Assembly (NCBI RefSeq): GCF_900290235.1 | Contig: NZ_OLMK01000031.1 | Span: 1 to 64,000, forward strand | Direction: 5' to 3' | Source: Streptomyces sp. MA5143a | GTDB taxonomy: Bacteria > Actinomycetota > Actinomycetes > Streptomycetales > Streptomycetaceae | DNA: 64,000 bases | In this document: one piece after another, positions 16,710 through 24,640 of the stretch | Layout: each line of letters opens with the position of its first letter | Numbering within the stretch: the first letter of the stretch is position 1 | The notes under the pieces: model-generated | What the model saw: the letters and a program-made list of their open reading frames with translations, nothing else | What the model was told of the DNA's origin: nothing | The model's database searches: none | Translations under genes and position numbers: made by a program

Positions 16710-17918
16710 ATGGCGGGTGAGGGGATGACGGCAGGACTGCGCGCGGACCGCTCCGAGAGCTTCGGAGAAGCTCTCCTCGGAGAGATCCTCGACAGCGCGC
16801 ACGAATTGCCGCCCCATCTCATCGGGCCCCTGATCGCTGACGTGGTGGACCGGCTCGGTGGCCGCCGACCGCAGGTGCTGTTGCAGGACTACGGCCAGCT
16901 GCTGCTCGTACCGCTGCCCGGTGAGGGCCTCACGGGCGGGGAACCTCAGGTGATCGACGACTCCGAGGCGGGCCGCTGCTTCCTCGACGCGGTCCCCGTG
17001 GAGGTGCCCCGGGAGGACGGCGTCCGGGTCCACCTGCCCCTGCTGGACGGCGGTGACCAGGTGGGGGTCATGGTCGTGACGCTGGACAGCGTCGACGACC
17101 ACGACCGCCGCCTGCTGCTCAGAATCTCCGGCCTGGTGGCCGACCTGCTGGTGACCAAGCACGGCTACTCCGACCTGTTCTTCGGCGTCCGACGCGGCGA
17201 GGCGATGAGCGTCGCCGCGGAGATCCAGTGGTCGCTGCTGCCACCGCTAGCGATGATCATGCCCCGGGTCGCCGTCGCCGGGATCCTGGAACCCGCCTAC
17301 GACGTGGGCGGTGACAGCTTCGATTACGCGCTCAACGATGACGTCCTCCACGTGGCCATGATCGACGCGATGGGCCACGGACTGGACGCGGCCACGATGG
17401 CCACCGTGGCCATCGGCGCCTACCGCCACGCCCGCCGGGCCGGCATCGGACTGCCGGAGATCTACGACTTCATGGACCGCGCCGTGGCAGAGCAGTTCGG
17501 TCCCGAGCACTTCGTCACCGCACAGATGATGCAGCTGGACACGACGACGGGACGGGCGCAGTGGATCAACGCCGGGCACCCGTCGCCGATCCTCGTCCGC
17601 GACCACCGCGTCGCACAGCGTCTGGTCGCCCCGACGACCCTTCCCGTCGGCCTGGGTGGTTCGGTGCCTCGGATCAGCGAGCTGGGGCTAGTGCGCGGGG
17701 ATCGCGTCCTCTGTTTCACCGACGGAGTGGTCGAGGAGCACAAGAGCGGTGGGGAGGAGTTCGGGGAGGACCAGCTGATCGACTGTGTGAACCAACTGGA
17801 GAGGACCGGGCGCGGCATCCGGGCGGTGACGCGATCCCTGTCCCACACGCTCAAGCAGGCAAGGGGCGGGCGGACCAGCGATGACGCGACCCTGCTCATG
17901 GTGGAGTGGCGCGGCTGA
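16710..17918 (+). CDS. SpoIIE/PP2C-family serine phosphatase with GAF-like sensor
   Basis: About 402 residues. Residues 30-165 form a GAF-like domain (VLLQDYGQLLLVPLPGEG, then VRVHLPLLDGGDQVGVMVVTL). The C-terminal ~230 residues are a SpoIIE phosphatase, with VAGILEPAYDVGGDSFDYAL, IDAMGHGLDAATMA, INAGHPSPILV, and DDATLLMVEW at the end. The aspartates of GGDSFD, IDAMGHG and DDAT are the metal ligands of the PP2M fold. It should dephosphorylate a STAS antagonist, and two such proteins flank it. The start is uncertain: GTG 16656, ATG 16659, ATG 16710 and ATG 16725 are in frame, and only 16725 has a purine-rich lead (GTGAGGGG). Confidence 0.85.
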   Translation: MAGEGMTAGLRADRSESFGEALLGEILDSAHELPPHLIGPLIADVVDRLGGRRPQVLLQDYGQLLLVPLPGEGLTGGEPQVIDDSEAGRCFLDAVPVEVPREDGVRVHLPLLDGGDQVGVMVVTLDSVDDHDRRLLLRISGLVADLLVTKHGYSDLFFGVRRGEAMSVAAEIQWSLLPPLAMIMPRVAVAGILEPAYDVGGDSFDYALNDDVLHVAMIDAMGHGLDAATMATVAIGAYRHARRAGIGLPEIYDFMDRAVAEQFGPEHFVTAQMMQLDTTTGRAQWINAGHPSPILVRDHRVAQRLVAPTTLPVGLGGSVPRISELGLVRGDRVLCFTDGVVEEHKSGGEEFGEDQLIDCVNQLERTGRGIRAVTRSLSHTLKQARGGRTSDDATLLMVEWRG

Positions 17919-18096
17919 CCTCTCACTCCCGCCGTCCGACACCGTTGTGCCGGCCGCGCCCGGCGGCGACGGCCCTTCAGCCCGAAGGACGGGAGCTCCC
18001 GGCACGCGCTGACACTGCCGGGAGATCACCCGGCCGGTACTCCACTCCATGTGGCCACTGCTCCGCGCCGCAGCGAAACGCGGAGTAGTGTGGACA

Positions 18097-18197
18097 GTAC
18101 CGAGGGCATTTCGCACACCGGCTTCCACGCCGGGTCGTCCCCGGCGAAAGATGAAACCCGGGCCGCCGCAGAGGCGGCCCGGAGACGGGTCCGCATC
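18097..18197 (+). promoter_or_regulatory. Conserved structured 5' leader, copy 3
   Basis: The sequence from GTACCGAGGGCA to ATG 18198 matches 14680-14781. It holds two predicted hairpins: GCCGGG/CCCGGC (18129-18145) and GGGCCGCC/GGCGGCCC (18160-18180, 5-nt loop), followed by GGAGACGGGTC. Upstream, GAGT-N15-GGGCAT ends near 18108 and resembles a SigB promoter with a changed -10. A cis-acting RNA element is possible. Confidence 0.5.
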
Positions 18198-18794
18198 ATG
18201 TCGGCGACCTTGTACTCCACTCTGCCGCACCCCGAGTCCGTCGCAGCCCCGGCCGCGCGTCTCGCACTGAAGACCGAGAGCCCCTCCCGCGGACTCCTGG
18301 ACGGAGCCTGGTGGCCCCGCTCCCGTGATCTGCTGAGCGAACTGCCGGCACTCACCGACGTGTTGGATCCCCTGTGGGGCCGTATCACCCGCATCGCCGT
18401 AAACCCGGAACACTGGCCGGTCATCCCCCGCACGGTTCCCGTGGACGGCCACATCGTCAAGGTCGGCTGGTTCACCCCGGAGATCGACCCGCACAAGCTG
18501 CTGCTGCTCTCCTACGGCACCGGCCGCTGGGATCTCCTGGTCATCCCGCCCGAGACCGGGGCGGAGTCTGCGGCCCGGCTGATGGCTGCCGCGTCCGACC
18601 ACGACGGCCCGCCCCTGACCGCGAGCGCGCTCATCGCCGCGGACGAGGCCCGGCACGGCGTCTTGGCGGCCGACCAGCCACTGGACCCGGGCGAGGCATG
18701 GGAGTACGAGGGCGGCGCCTCCGCGGTGTCCGTAGCCGTTCCCCCGCAGACCGGTCCGCCCGGCCGGGCCAGCCGGCTGATCATCGGTATGTGA
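18198..18794 (+). CDS. DUF5994 family protein
   Basis: This 198-residue paralogue of 16088 has the signature LLDGAWWPRSRDLLSELPAL (about 34-53), ITRIAVNPEHWPVIPRTV, and YGTGRWDLLVIPPETGAESA near the middle. A longer C-terminal tail (GEAWEYEGGASAVSVAV) follows. No catalytic motif is evident and its role is unknown. ATG 18198 ends the conserved leader; a GGAG lies 13 nt upstream. The next gene starts 11 bp after the stop, so a two-gene operon with the STAS protein is likely. Confidence 0.8.
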   Translation: MSATLYSTLPHPESVAAPAARLALKTESPSRGLLDGAWWPRSRDLLSELPALTDVLDPLWGRITRIAVNPEHWPVIPRTVPVDGHIVKVGWFTPEIDPHKLLLLSYGTGRWDLLVIPPETGAESAARLMAAASDHDGPPLTASALIAADEARHGVLAADQPLDPGEAWEYEGGASAVSVAVPPQTGPPGRASRLIIGM

Positions 18795-18804
18795 GGTGGC
18801 CGCC

Positions 18805-19524
18805 ATGAACGCCTTCCTGACAGCCGCCGCTTTCGTGGTCCTCATCGCAGCGGCGGCGTACGTGATCCACCGGCTCGGCCTCCAGCACGCCGACAGGATC
18901 GCCGCGTACCGGTACAGCACCCCCCGGCCCGGCCGCCGCGGCCGCTGCCTGCCGCAGCCGTACCGGGCACCACGAGTGAGCATCCGGGCGCCCCACCGGC
19001 CGCCCGGCCGCGCCTCGGTACCGTCGGCTCAGTCCGCGGCGACGCGTGCCCGGGTGTACACCCGGGCCCCGGGCCGGGCGGGAAGCGGCCGGGCCCCGTG
19101 GACCGAGGCATCTGAGCATCCGAACCGAGGCGTCATGACTCTTCCGCAGCTGAACATCTACCGGCACGACCGGGACAGGCGGGCACTGGTCACCCTGGCC
19201 GGTGTGATCGACCCCGCCACCGCGCCCCAGGTGCGCGCCGTTCTGGAGCGGTGCCTGCAGGACGGCATCACCCTCATCGACATCGATCTGACCACCGTCG
19301 ACCGCTGTGACAGCAGCGGCCTGCGCGTCTTCCTCGACGTGTCACGGCACGCCGCCGAGACGCACGCGTCCCTGCGGCTGCACCACCCCTCCCCGCAGAC
19401 CGAACGACTGCTCATGGACACGGGCTCCGACCGTCTGCTTCGTACGACGAGGCCAGGAGGGGCGCGGCCTCAGCGGGCCGGGCGCCGAGGAGATCGCCAC
19501 ACGGAGCGGGCCGCCGCCAGGTAG
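18805..19524 (+). CDS. STAS-domain protein with N-terminal membrane segment
   Basis: ATG 18805 (after GTGAGG) opens a 239-residue frame. It begins with a membrane helix (FLTAAAFVVLIAAAAYVIHR), then an arginine/proline-rich low-complexity linker (about 35-105). From MTLPQLNIYRHDRD the STAS domain begins at ATG 19135, which has its own GAGG 5 nt upstream. The STAS motif VDRCDSSGLRVFL has the phosphorylatable serine, unlike the paralogue at 14880. Either a membrane-anchored antagonist is made, or two products arise from two starts. The first 35 residues resemble small stand-alone Streptomyces membrane proteins, so a lost stop codon is possible. Its 3' end overlaps a minus-strand gene. Confidence 0.7.
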   Translation: MNAFLTAAAFVVLIAAAAYVIHRLGLQHADRIAAYRYSTPRPGRRGRCLPQPYRAPRVSIRAPHRPPGRASVPSAQSAATRARVYTRAPGRAGSGRAPWTEASEHPNRGVMTLPQLNIYRHDRDRRALVTLAGVIDPATAPQVRAVLERCLQDGITLIDIDLTTVDRCDSSGLRVFLDVSRHAAETHASLRLHHPSPQTERLLMDTGSDRLLRTTRPGGARPQRAGRRGDRHTERAAAR

Positions 19525-19643
19525 AGCAGATCGGCGATGAGGAGCAGTACACCGGCGGAGGTCAGATAGAGCATGCCGTCGACGCCCGCCCCGATGGCGA
19601 TCAGAGCGATTCCGGCGACGAGCAGGGTCAGGAACAGGACCAT
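19470..19643 (-). CDS. Small 57-residue membrane protein
   Basis: The minus-strand ATG at 19643 has GGGAGG about 9 nt upstream. It encodes two hydrophobic helices (VLFLTLLVAGIALIAIGAGV, then LYLTSAGVLLLIADLLYLA) and a basic tail ending RSPRRPAR. Third-position GC and codon use are normal. Small hydrophobic proteins of this kind are common beside AmaP/Asp23 genes. The gene lies 111 bp after amaP on the same strand, and its last 55 bp overlap the STAS gene in antisense. Confidence 0.65.
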   Translation of the reverse strand: MVLFLTLLVAGIALIAIGAGVDGMLYLTSAGVLLLIADLLYLAAARSVWRSPRRPAR

Positions 19644-19754
19644 GCGGAATGCCTCCCTGGAGAGAACCGCGGCGTAGATGACTTTGGGGCAGTCGTGAAG
19701 ACCTGCCCTGCGAGCCAGACCGGGTCCCCCGTTGGGAGTCAGGCCCTGTGGATC

Positions 19755-20357
19755 TCAGCCGACGCGTCGTGCGCGGTGGCGGACTTCCTTGAGTCGGACC
19801 TTCGAGGGGAGGCGGTCCAAGCCGGCCGAGTCCCGCGCGTGCGTGAGTGTTTCCCGGCTCAGTCGCCCCAGAGTCCACGCTGGATCCGCATGAGGCTCCA
19901 GCAACAGCCGCACGCGCGCAGCCGGAGCGGAGCTTCGGCCCGTCAGCCGTGCATGCGCCCCCGAGACCCCGTCCAGGGCCTGCGCCTCTTCCTCGATCAC
20001 GTCCTCCAGTGCGCCGCCGTCGAGCCGGGCCGCCGCCCCGTCCCCGCTGTCGACGAGGACGCCGCCCAGGCGGCGCCTGCGCTGTGCGAGGAGCCACCAC
20101 AGCAGCAGGACCAGCAGCACCGCGAGCACCGCGATGACGGTCGGCCACCACCAGCCTTCCTCCCGCCACCGGGTGCGTCCCTCGGTTCCCAGCACCACGT
20201 CGTCCGGCCCGCGGAAGGGCCACCAGCCCGGCATGCCGAAGTCCCAGCGGCGCGGCAGGTCCAGCCCGCCCAGCAGCACACCGCCGCCCAGAGCGAACAG
20301 TCCAAGGCCGAGAAGCCCCAGCAGCACCCGGTTCACCGTCCTGAGCATCAGGATCAC
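19755..20357 (-). CDS. amaP: Alkaline-shock membrane anchor protein AmaP
   Basis: This 200-residue protein has two membrane helices (VNRVLLGLLGLGLFALGGGVLL at about 7-29; PTVIAVLAVLLVLLLWWLLA at about 70-90) separated by a tryptophan-rich extracytoplasmic loop. A C-terminal Asp23/AmaP-type domain (VRLLLEPHADPAWTLGRLSR) follows. In Gram-positive bacteria AmaP tethers Asp23 to the membrane. Its start GTG 20357 follows the DUF6286 stop by 1 bp, so it is co-translated as the late gene of the Asp23 operon. The family of the C-terminal part is inferred from both sequence and neighbours. Confidence 0.8.
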   Translation of the reverse strand: MILMLRTVNRVLLGLLGLGLFALGGGVLLGGLDLPRRWDFGMPGWWPFRGPDDVVLGTEGRTRWREEGWWWPTVIAVLAVLLVLLLWWLLAQRRRRLGGVLVDSGDGAAARLDGGALEDVIEEEAQALDGVSGAHARLTGRSSAPAARVRLLLEPHADPAWTLGRLSRETLTHARDSAGLDRLPSKVRLKEVRHRARRVG

Positions 20358-20358
20358 C

Positions 20359-21048
20359 TCAGCCCTTCTTCGGACGCCGGACGCGCACGGTCAGCGTGGG
20401 TTGCCGGGCGAGTCCCAAGGACGTCACGGCTTGGCCCAGCTCGCTGTCCAGGTCCGCGCGGACGTCCTCGAGTTCGCGGAAATGGGCGCGCGCCCGGGCT
20501 TTGACCTTCCGGCGGCCGACAGCGACGCGTGCCGACTGGACACCGGGCACCTGCACGGCCCGGTCGCGCAGAACCAGGGCGGCCGCGCGGCGGTCGAGCC
20601 CGGCGCGGACCTCCCCTGTCCCAGGGATACCGGTGGGCTGGCGCATGGGCAGCAGCCTGCGCAGTCCCGGCGTCACCGCCAGCAGGAACAGCCACAGGCC
20701 GAGGGCCATCGCCACTGCGGCCCCGACGATCACCCAGATGTCATCCAGTGGCCGTGTGGCCAGTTCCTCGGCGAGCCGCAGCCGCCAGCGCATCGCAGAC
20801 CGACCTGCCCGGACCGAGACCACGTCGTACAGGAGCAATCCGATGGCCGCGGCGGACAGCAGGGCCACCACGGCCGCGGGAATCCGCCGCGTTGACCAGA
20901 AACGGCGCGCCGACCGGCCTGGTTCATCGATCGCCGCCGTCGCGCCCGAGCCCGCCCCCGGGGTGCCGTCGGCGGACGGAGCTGCCTGTCCGGGTTCGGG
21001 GGGAAGGTCGCTGTCACCGGTCGGCTGCCGCCAGGTGTTCGCGCTCAT
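20359..21048 (-). CDS. DUF6286 membrane protein of the Asp23 operon
   Basis: This 229-residue protein has two membrane helices (RIPAAVVALLSAAAIGLLLYDVV; IWVIVGAAVAMALGLWLFLLAV) after a disordered N-terminus. Its C-terminal domain (VQVPGVQSARVAVGRRKVKA, then PTLTVRVRRPKK) is typical of DUF6286, which always travels with Asp23/Gls24 genes in actinomycetes. ATG 21048 overlaps the upstream Asp23 stop (ATGA), with GAGAG just before it. The GTG at 21180 would add an untypical arginine-rich stretch that overlaps the previous gene. It probably helps anchor Asp23-type proteins at the membrane. Confidence 0.8.
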   Translation of the reverse strand: MSANTWRQPTGDSDLPPEPGQAAPSADGTPGAGSGATAAIDEPGRSARRFWSTRRIPAAVVALLSAAAIGLLLYDVVSVRAGRSAMRWRLRLAEELATRPLDDIWVIVGAAVAMALGLWLFLLAVTPGLRRLLPMRQPTGIPGTGEVRAGLDRRAAALVLRDRAVQVPGVQSARVAVGRRKVKARARAHFRELEDVRADLDSELGQAVTSLGLARQPTLTVRVRRPKKG

Positions 21049-21491
21049 CTCACCCTCTCCTGGTCCGTGTGGCGCGTATGCACCGAGTGCAGCCTCTCGA
21101 CCGACACCGCAAGGTCGGACACCTCCATGCCGGCCCATGTCCTGAGCCGTTCGGTAACCTCCCGGCGCACTGCGGCGCACTGCGCCCCGATGTCGGACGG
21201 ATAGCCGAGCTCGACGGTGATGCGCATCCGTGCCTCGCCGAGCGCCGCCTGCCGTCCGCCGGCAGCCTCGGCGCCTCGTCCTGCGGTATCCCGCTCCGGT
21301 GCCCGCCGCACGGAAGTGGTCACGCGTGGCATCCGGCGGCCGGGTGGTACGTGGTCGACCGAGTCGGTGAACCGGCTCAGCGCCTCGCGCGCCACGTGGG
21401 AAGCGATCTTCGCAACGACCCGGTCGGCGATGGTGATCGCACCACGCTCCCCACGGGGAATGCCCGGACGCCGATTGGCTTCACCGGTCAC
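21045..21491 (-). CDS. Asp23/Gls24-family envelope stress protein, second copy
   Basis: This 148-residue protein has the Asp23 pattern: ITIADRVVAKIASHVAREAL at the start, then RMRITVELGYPSDIGAQCAAV and VSDLAVSVERL in the C-terminal half. A low-complexity insert (about 50-85, rich in R, A and G) separates the halves. The family coats the inner membrane face under alkaline or cell-wall stress. It overlaps both neighbours by 4 bp, which indicates tight translational coupling. Confidence 0.85.
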   Translation of the reverse strand: MTGEANRRPGIPRGERGAITIADRVVAKIASHVAREALSRFTDSVDHVPPGRRMPRVTTSVRRAPERDTAGRGAEAAGGRQAALGEARMRITVELGYPSDIGAQCAAVRREVTERLRTWAGMEVSDLAVSVERLHSVHTRHTDQERVR

Positions 21492-21718
21492 TGCCGCCAG
21501 TCTCCCCGTGCCCGTCGCCGGTCATCTCGGATCCGCTCCTGCCGGTCCCGGCGGCGGACGAAGTCGCCCGGTTCGAGATCGCCTTCCATGAACCGCCCGA
21601 CCACGAGTCCGACGACACCCAGCCCCAGCACCAGCAGGAAAGCCCAGAAGTCACCGAAATACGCGGCGAAACCCAGCGCCATCCCGGCCATCAGGCCCAC
21701 CACGGCTCTGCTCATCAC
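21488..21718 (-). CDS. Small membrane protein of the Asp23 operon (DUF2273-like)
   Basis: This 76-residue protein has two hydrophobic helices (VVGLMAGMALGFAAYFGDFW and FLLVLGLGVVGLVVGRFM) followed by a charged, arginine-rich tail. Size, topology and position match the small DUF2273-type proteins found between Asp23 paralogues. The start is GTG 21718 or the adjacent ATG 21715. It overlaps the next Asp23 gene by 4 bp. Confidence 0.7.
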   Translation of the reverse strand: MMSRAVVGLMAGMALGFAAYFGDFWAFLLVLGLGVVGLVVGRFMEGDLEPGDFVRRRDRQERIRDDRRRARGDWRQ

Positions 21719-21753
21719 GCGCTCCTTCGCTCACGCGGGCTGCTGCGCCCCGG

Positions 21754-22185
21754 CTACTGGATCCGCTGCCGCTCTTCCCCTTCGTCCTCCTCGTCGGGGA
21801 GCTTCACATCGCTGACCGTGATGTTGACTTCGACGACTTCGCGATCCGCCATCCGCTCCACCGCGGAGATCACGTTCTCCCGCACCTCACCGGCCACGTC
21901 CGTGATGGAGACGCCGTAGTCGACGACGATCTCCAGGTCGATGGCCGCCTGCTTCTCTCCGACCTCGACGCTGACCCCGCGTGTGACGGACTTGCCGCTG
22001 CCTGCGCCGGGCATCCGCTCCCGCATGGATCCCATTGAGCGCGCGAATCCGCTGCCCAGGGCATAGACGCCGCGCACGTCCCGTGCTGCCATTCCGGCGA
22101 TCTTCTCCACCACCACATCAGCGACCGTCGTCCGGCCACGAGAAGCGGGAGCGCCACTGCGCCTTACGGCGGTGATCTCGGTCAT
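21754..22185 (-). CDS. Asp23/Gls24-family envelope stress protein, first copy
   Basis: This 143-residue protein is the best match to the family: TTVADVVVEKIAGMAARDVRGVYALG, then GVSVEVGEKQAAIDLEIVVDYG and EVVEVNITVSDVKLP, with an acidic tail. As the first gene of the leftward operon it likely sets expression for the whole set. GGGAGG lies 9 nt before ATG 22185. The 133-bp divergent region to the P10-family gene has an AT-rich patch (22230-22250), but I found no exact SigB-type promoter there. Confidence 0.9.
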   Translation of the reverse strand: MTEITAVRRSGAPASRGRTTVADVVVEKIAGMAARDVRGVYALGSGFARSMGSMRERMPGAGSGKSVTRGVSVEVGEKQAAIDLEIVVDYGVSITDVAGEVRENVISAVERMADREVVEVNITVSDVKLPDEEDEGEERQRIQ

Positions 22186-22318
22186 CGGGATATTCCTCCC
22201 TTAGAGGCCCACCTGACCCTCTTTTCTGCGATTATATTCACGTTAGGGCGCATTGCCGGAATTGAACACTGCGAGGCACGAGGGTCCGACAAGTCACCTG
22301 AAAGAGGGTGTGAGGCCG

Positions 22319-23104
22319 GTGAAGACCGAAGCAGGGACGCAGGCGGTACGGCACCAGTTCGGCCTGGGCCGGCTGCTCCCGCTGGGCGGGCCCGCCGACG
22401 GGGCTTGGATCACCGAGCAAGCGGCCGTCCAGACCCTCAGGCGGGCCGCGAACGAGATTCCCGGGGTGCGGCTGGAGTCTCTGCGCATCGGGCCAGCGCC
22501 GCTCGAATCCGTGTCCGAGCCGGCCGTCCGTCCGCCGGCCAGCGCGATGCCGCCGGGCCCGCTCAGGATCGAAGCCGCCTTTTCGGCATCACTCGGGGAG
22601 CCACTGCCCGAAACCGCCGACCAGTTGAGGAGCAGACTGCTGGACGCGGCCGCTCGACGGCTCGGCCTGGCCACGGTGGCAGCCGACCTGCGCGTCACGG
22701 ATCTCCATGAGGCCCCGCTGACAGCCACGGAGACGCGGACCGTTGTGAGATCCATGACGCTCACGCCGCAAAGCACAGCCGCAGCAAGGACCGCAGCCGC
22801 ACGGAGCTCGCTCCCCGTGACCGGAGCGGGCTCCCCGCGAAGGCCCGTCGGGGATCTGGCGGACGTCGCAACGGGTGTTCCGGGCGTCGCCGGCCTCACC
22901 ACCGTGCTGGGGAGCCGCCCGGTCAAGATGGAGGACCATGCCGACCCACCCGGCCGGCGTGTCGAGGTCCACCTCGCGGTCGCCCCTGGACACCATCCTC
23001 TGGAAGTCGCGCGCACCGTCCGGGCCGCCGTGGCCGACGCGGCGACCACCGACGCCCCGGGCCCGGTCACCGTTGCCGTCCTCATCACCGAAACCGCGGC
23101 TTGA
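22319..23104 (+). CDS. Nucleopolyhedrovirus-P10-family-like Streptomyces protein
   Basis: About 261 residues. The N-terminal VRHQFGLGRLLPLGGPADGAWITEQAA is the hallmark of proteins annotated in Streptomyces under the misleading name P10 family. The rest is two repeated-looking alpha/beta segments (PLRIEAAFSASLGEPLPETA and RVEVHLAVAPGHHPLEVART) reminiscent of Asp23-type domains, each with VAVL/VRSM strands. The function is unknown. It is divergent from the Asp23 operon and always associated with it, so an envelope-stress partner role is likely. The start is GTG 22319 or 22310; each has a purine-rich stretch only 2-4 nt upstream. Confidence 0.7.
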   Translation: MKTEAGTQAVRHQFGLGRLLPLGGPADGAWITEQAAVQTLRRAANEIPGVRLESLRIGPAPLESVSEPAVRPPASAMPPGPLRIEAAFSASLGEPLPETADQLRSRLLDAAARRLGLATVAADLRVTDLHEAPLTATETRTVVRSMTLTPQSTAAARTAAARSSLPVTGAGSPRRPVGDLADVATGVPGVAGLTTVLGSRPVKMEDHADPPGRRVEVHLAVAPGHHPLEVARTVRAAVADAATTDAPGPVTVAVLITETAA

Positions 23105-23429
23105 CCGGACAGGCGTCGAGCACTCATCAGCGATCAGCAGATCCGCTTCACCGGCCGGAGTCGGTTCTGTCTGCCGACATGCACGCGGACCGCTCCGGAA
23201 GCCCCGCCTGACACGGTGTGAGACGCCCGCGGCGGGGTACCCGCCAGAAACTGAGGGCCTGCGCAGCAGCCGCTGACGGACGAAGCCGAAGCAGACGCCT
23301 CCCAGCTCCGTTGTCGCGTGATGGGTCCGCAACCACGGAGGACGAAAAGCGCTCCCTGCGGCCCGTTCCCCAGCGGCTCCCGGGGCGGCGCCGAGCCAAC
23401 CGGCCTTCTTCGGAGAGAGTTTCACCATC
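23105..23429. other. 325-bp intergenic region before the desaturase
   Basis: No gene was seen. It carries the SigB-like promoter at 23216-23240 and a ribosome site GGAGAG (about 23412-23417) for the desaturase. Confidence 0.6.
23216..23240 (+). promoter_or_regulatory. Candidate SigB-type promoter upstream of the desaturase
   Basis: GTGT (23216-23219), a 15-bp spacer and GGGTAC (23235-23240) fit the published S. coelicolor SigB consensus GNNT-N14-16-GGGTAY exactly. It would leave a leader of about 180 nt before ATG 23430. Chance matches are possible in such GC-rich DNA. Confidence 0.45.
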
Positions 23430-24473
23430 ATGAGTAGTGACACCACGGTCCGCCCCCCGCCCTCGGAGGCGTCCGGAAGTGACTTCGCCCGCCTGTCGAG
23501 AAAGATCGCCGCCGCCGGGCTGCTGGGGCGCCGTCCCGGCTACTACGCGCTGCGGACCACGGTGGTGGCCGGGCTCTACGTCAGTGGGTGGGCCGCCGTC
23601 GCGCTCATCGGCGACAGTTGGTGGACTCTGGCGGTCGCCGCGTTCCTGGCCGTCGTGTTCGGCCAGGTCGCCCTGCTCGCCCATGACGCGGCGCACCGCC
23701 AGGTGTTCCGCCGGCGGCGGGCCAGCGAGGTGTCCGGACGGATCGCCGGTGCCGGTATCGGGATGGGCTACGGCTGGTGGCAGGACAAGCACACCCGCCA
23801 CCACGCCAACCCCAACCACGAGGAACTCGACCCCGACCTCGACCCCGACCTGCTGGTCTGGTCCCAGGACCAAGCGCGGGCGGCCAAGGGGCTCCCCCGC
23901 CTGATCGGCCGCTGGCAGGCGTTCCTGTTCTTCCCGCTCCTCACCCTGGAGGGCTTCAACCTGCACGTGTCGAGCGTGAAGGCACTGGCCAATCGTTCGC
24001 TGAAGCACCGCACGCTCGACGGCGTCCTGCTGTTCACGCACTTCGTGCTCTACCTGACCGTGCTGCTGTGGCTGCTGCCGCCCGGCATGGCGATCGCCTT
24101 CCTCGCCGTCCACCAGTGCCTGTTCGGCGTCTACCTGGGCTCCCTCTTCGCGCCCAACCACAAGGGCATGCCGATCCTGACAGGCGAGGACCGCCCGGAC
24201 TTCCTCCGTCGCCAGGTGCTCACCTCACGCAACGTGCGCGGCGGCATGCTCACCGACATCGCACTGGGCGGGCTGAACCACCAGATCGAGCACCACCTGT
24301 TCCCCAGCATGCCCAGCCCCAACCTGTGCAGGGCCCGGACCATCGTGCGGCGCCACTGCCAGGAACTGGGTGTGGACTACGTGGAAACCGGGTTGGTCGC
24401 CTCCTACCGGTTGGCCCTCGCCAGTCTCCACCGTGCCGGAGCACCGCTCCGGCAGGCACGTGTCCCCATCTGA
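23430..24473 (+). CDS. Membrane fatty-acid (acyl-CoA/acyl-lipid) desaturase
   Basis: This 347-residue integral membrane di-iron desaturase has all three histidine boxes: HDAAH (85-89), HTRHH (121-125) and QIEHH (285-289). The Q-x-x-HH form of the last box is typical of front-end and DesA3-like enzymes. Four or more membrane helices lie around residues 45-80 and 200-245. It should introduce a double bond into membrane acyl chains with O2 and a reductase. This fits a stress-response role in keeping membranes fluid, next to the Asp23/AmaP genes. It looks intact. Confidence 0.9.
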   Translation: MSSDTTVRPPPSEASGSDFARLSRKIAAAGLLGRRPGYYALRTTVVAGLYVSGWAAVALIGDSWWTLAVAAFLAVVFGQVALLAHDAAHRQVFRRRRASEVSGRIAGAGIGMGYGWWQDKHTRHHANPNHEELDPDLDPDLLVWSQDQARAAKGLPRLIGRWQAFLFFPLLTLEGFNLHVSSVKALANRSLKHRTLDGVLLFTHFVLYLTVLLWLLPPGMAIAFLAVHQCLFGVYLGSLFAPNHKGMPILTGEDRPDFLRRQVLTSRNVRGGMLTDIALGGLNHQIEHHLFPSMPSPNLCRARTIVRRHCQELGVDYVETGLVASYRLALASLHRAGAPLRQARVPI

Positions 24474-24564
24474 GAGACCCTGCCGGAGCCGTCGGAGGCC
24501 GTGATGTGGCCACCGTCGACACGCCCCGGTCCGCGCGGAGCACCGCGAAGAGCACGACGGCTGC

Positions 24565-24640
24565 AGTGGCGCGGCTGACCTCGCCCCGCCGTCCGACACC
24601 GTTGCGCCGTCGAGCCCGGCGGTGATCCGTCAGCCCGACG
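24565..24640. repeat. Relic copy of the 3' end of the SpoIIE gene at 16710
   Basis: AGTGGCGCGGCTGACCTC, then CCGCCGTCCGACACCGTTG and GCCCGGCGG, occur here and at about 17905-17975, where they are the last codons, stop and downstream region of the phosphatase gene. The copy ends inside the minus-strand DUF5994 gene. It marks an old duplication or recombination between the two DUF5994 loci. Confidence 0.6.
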
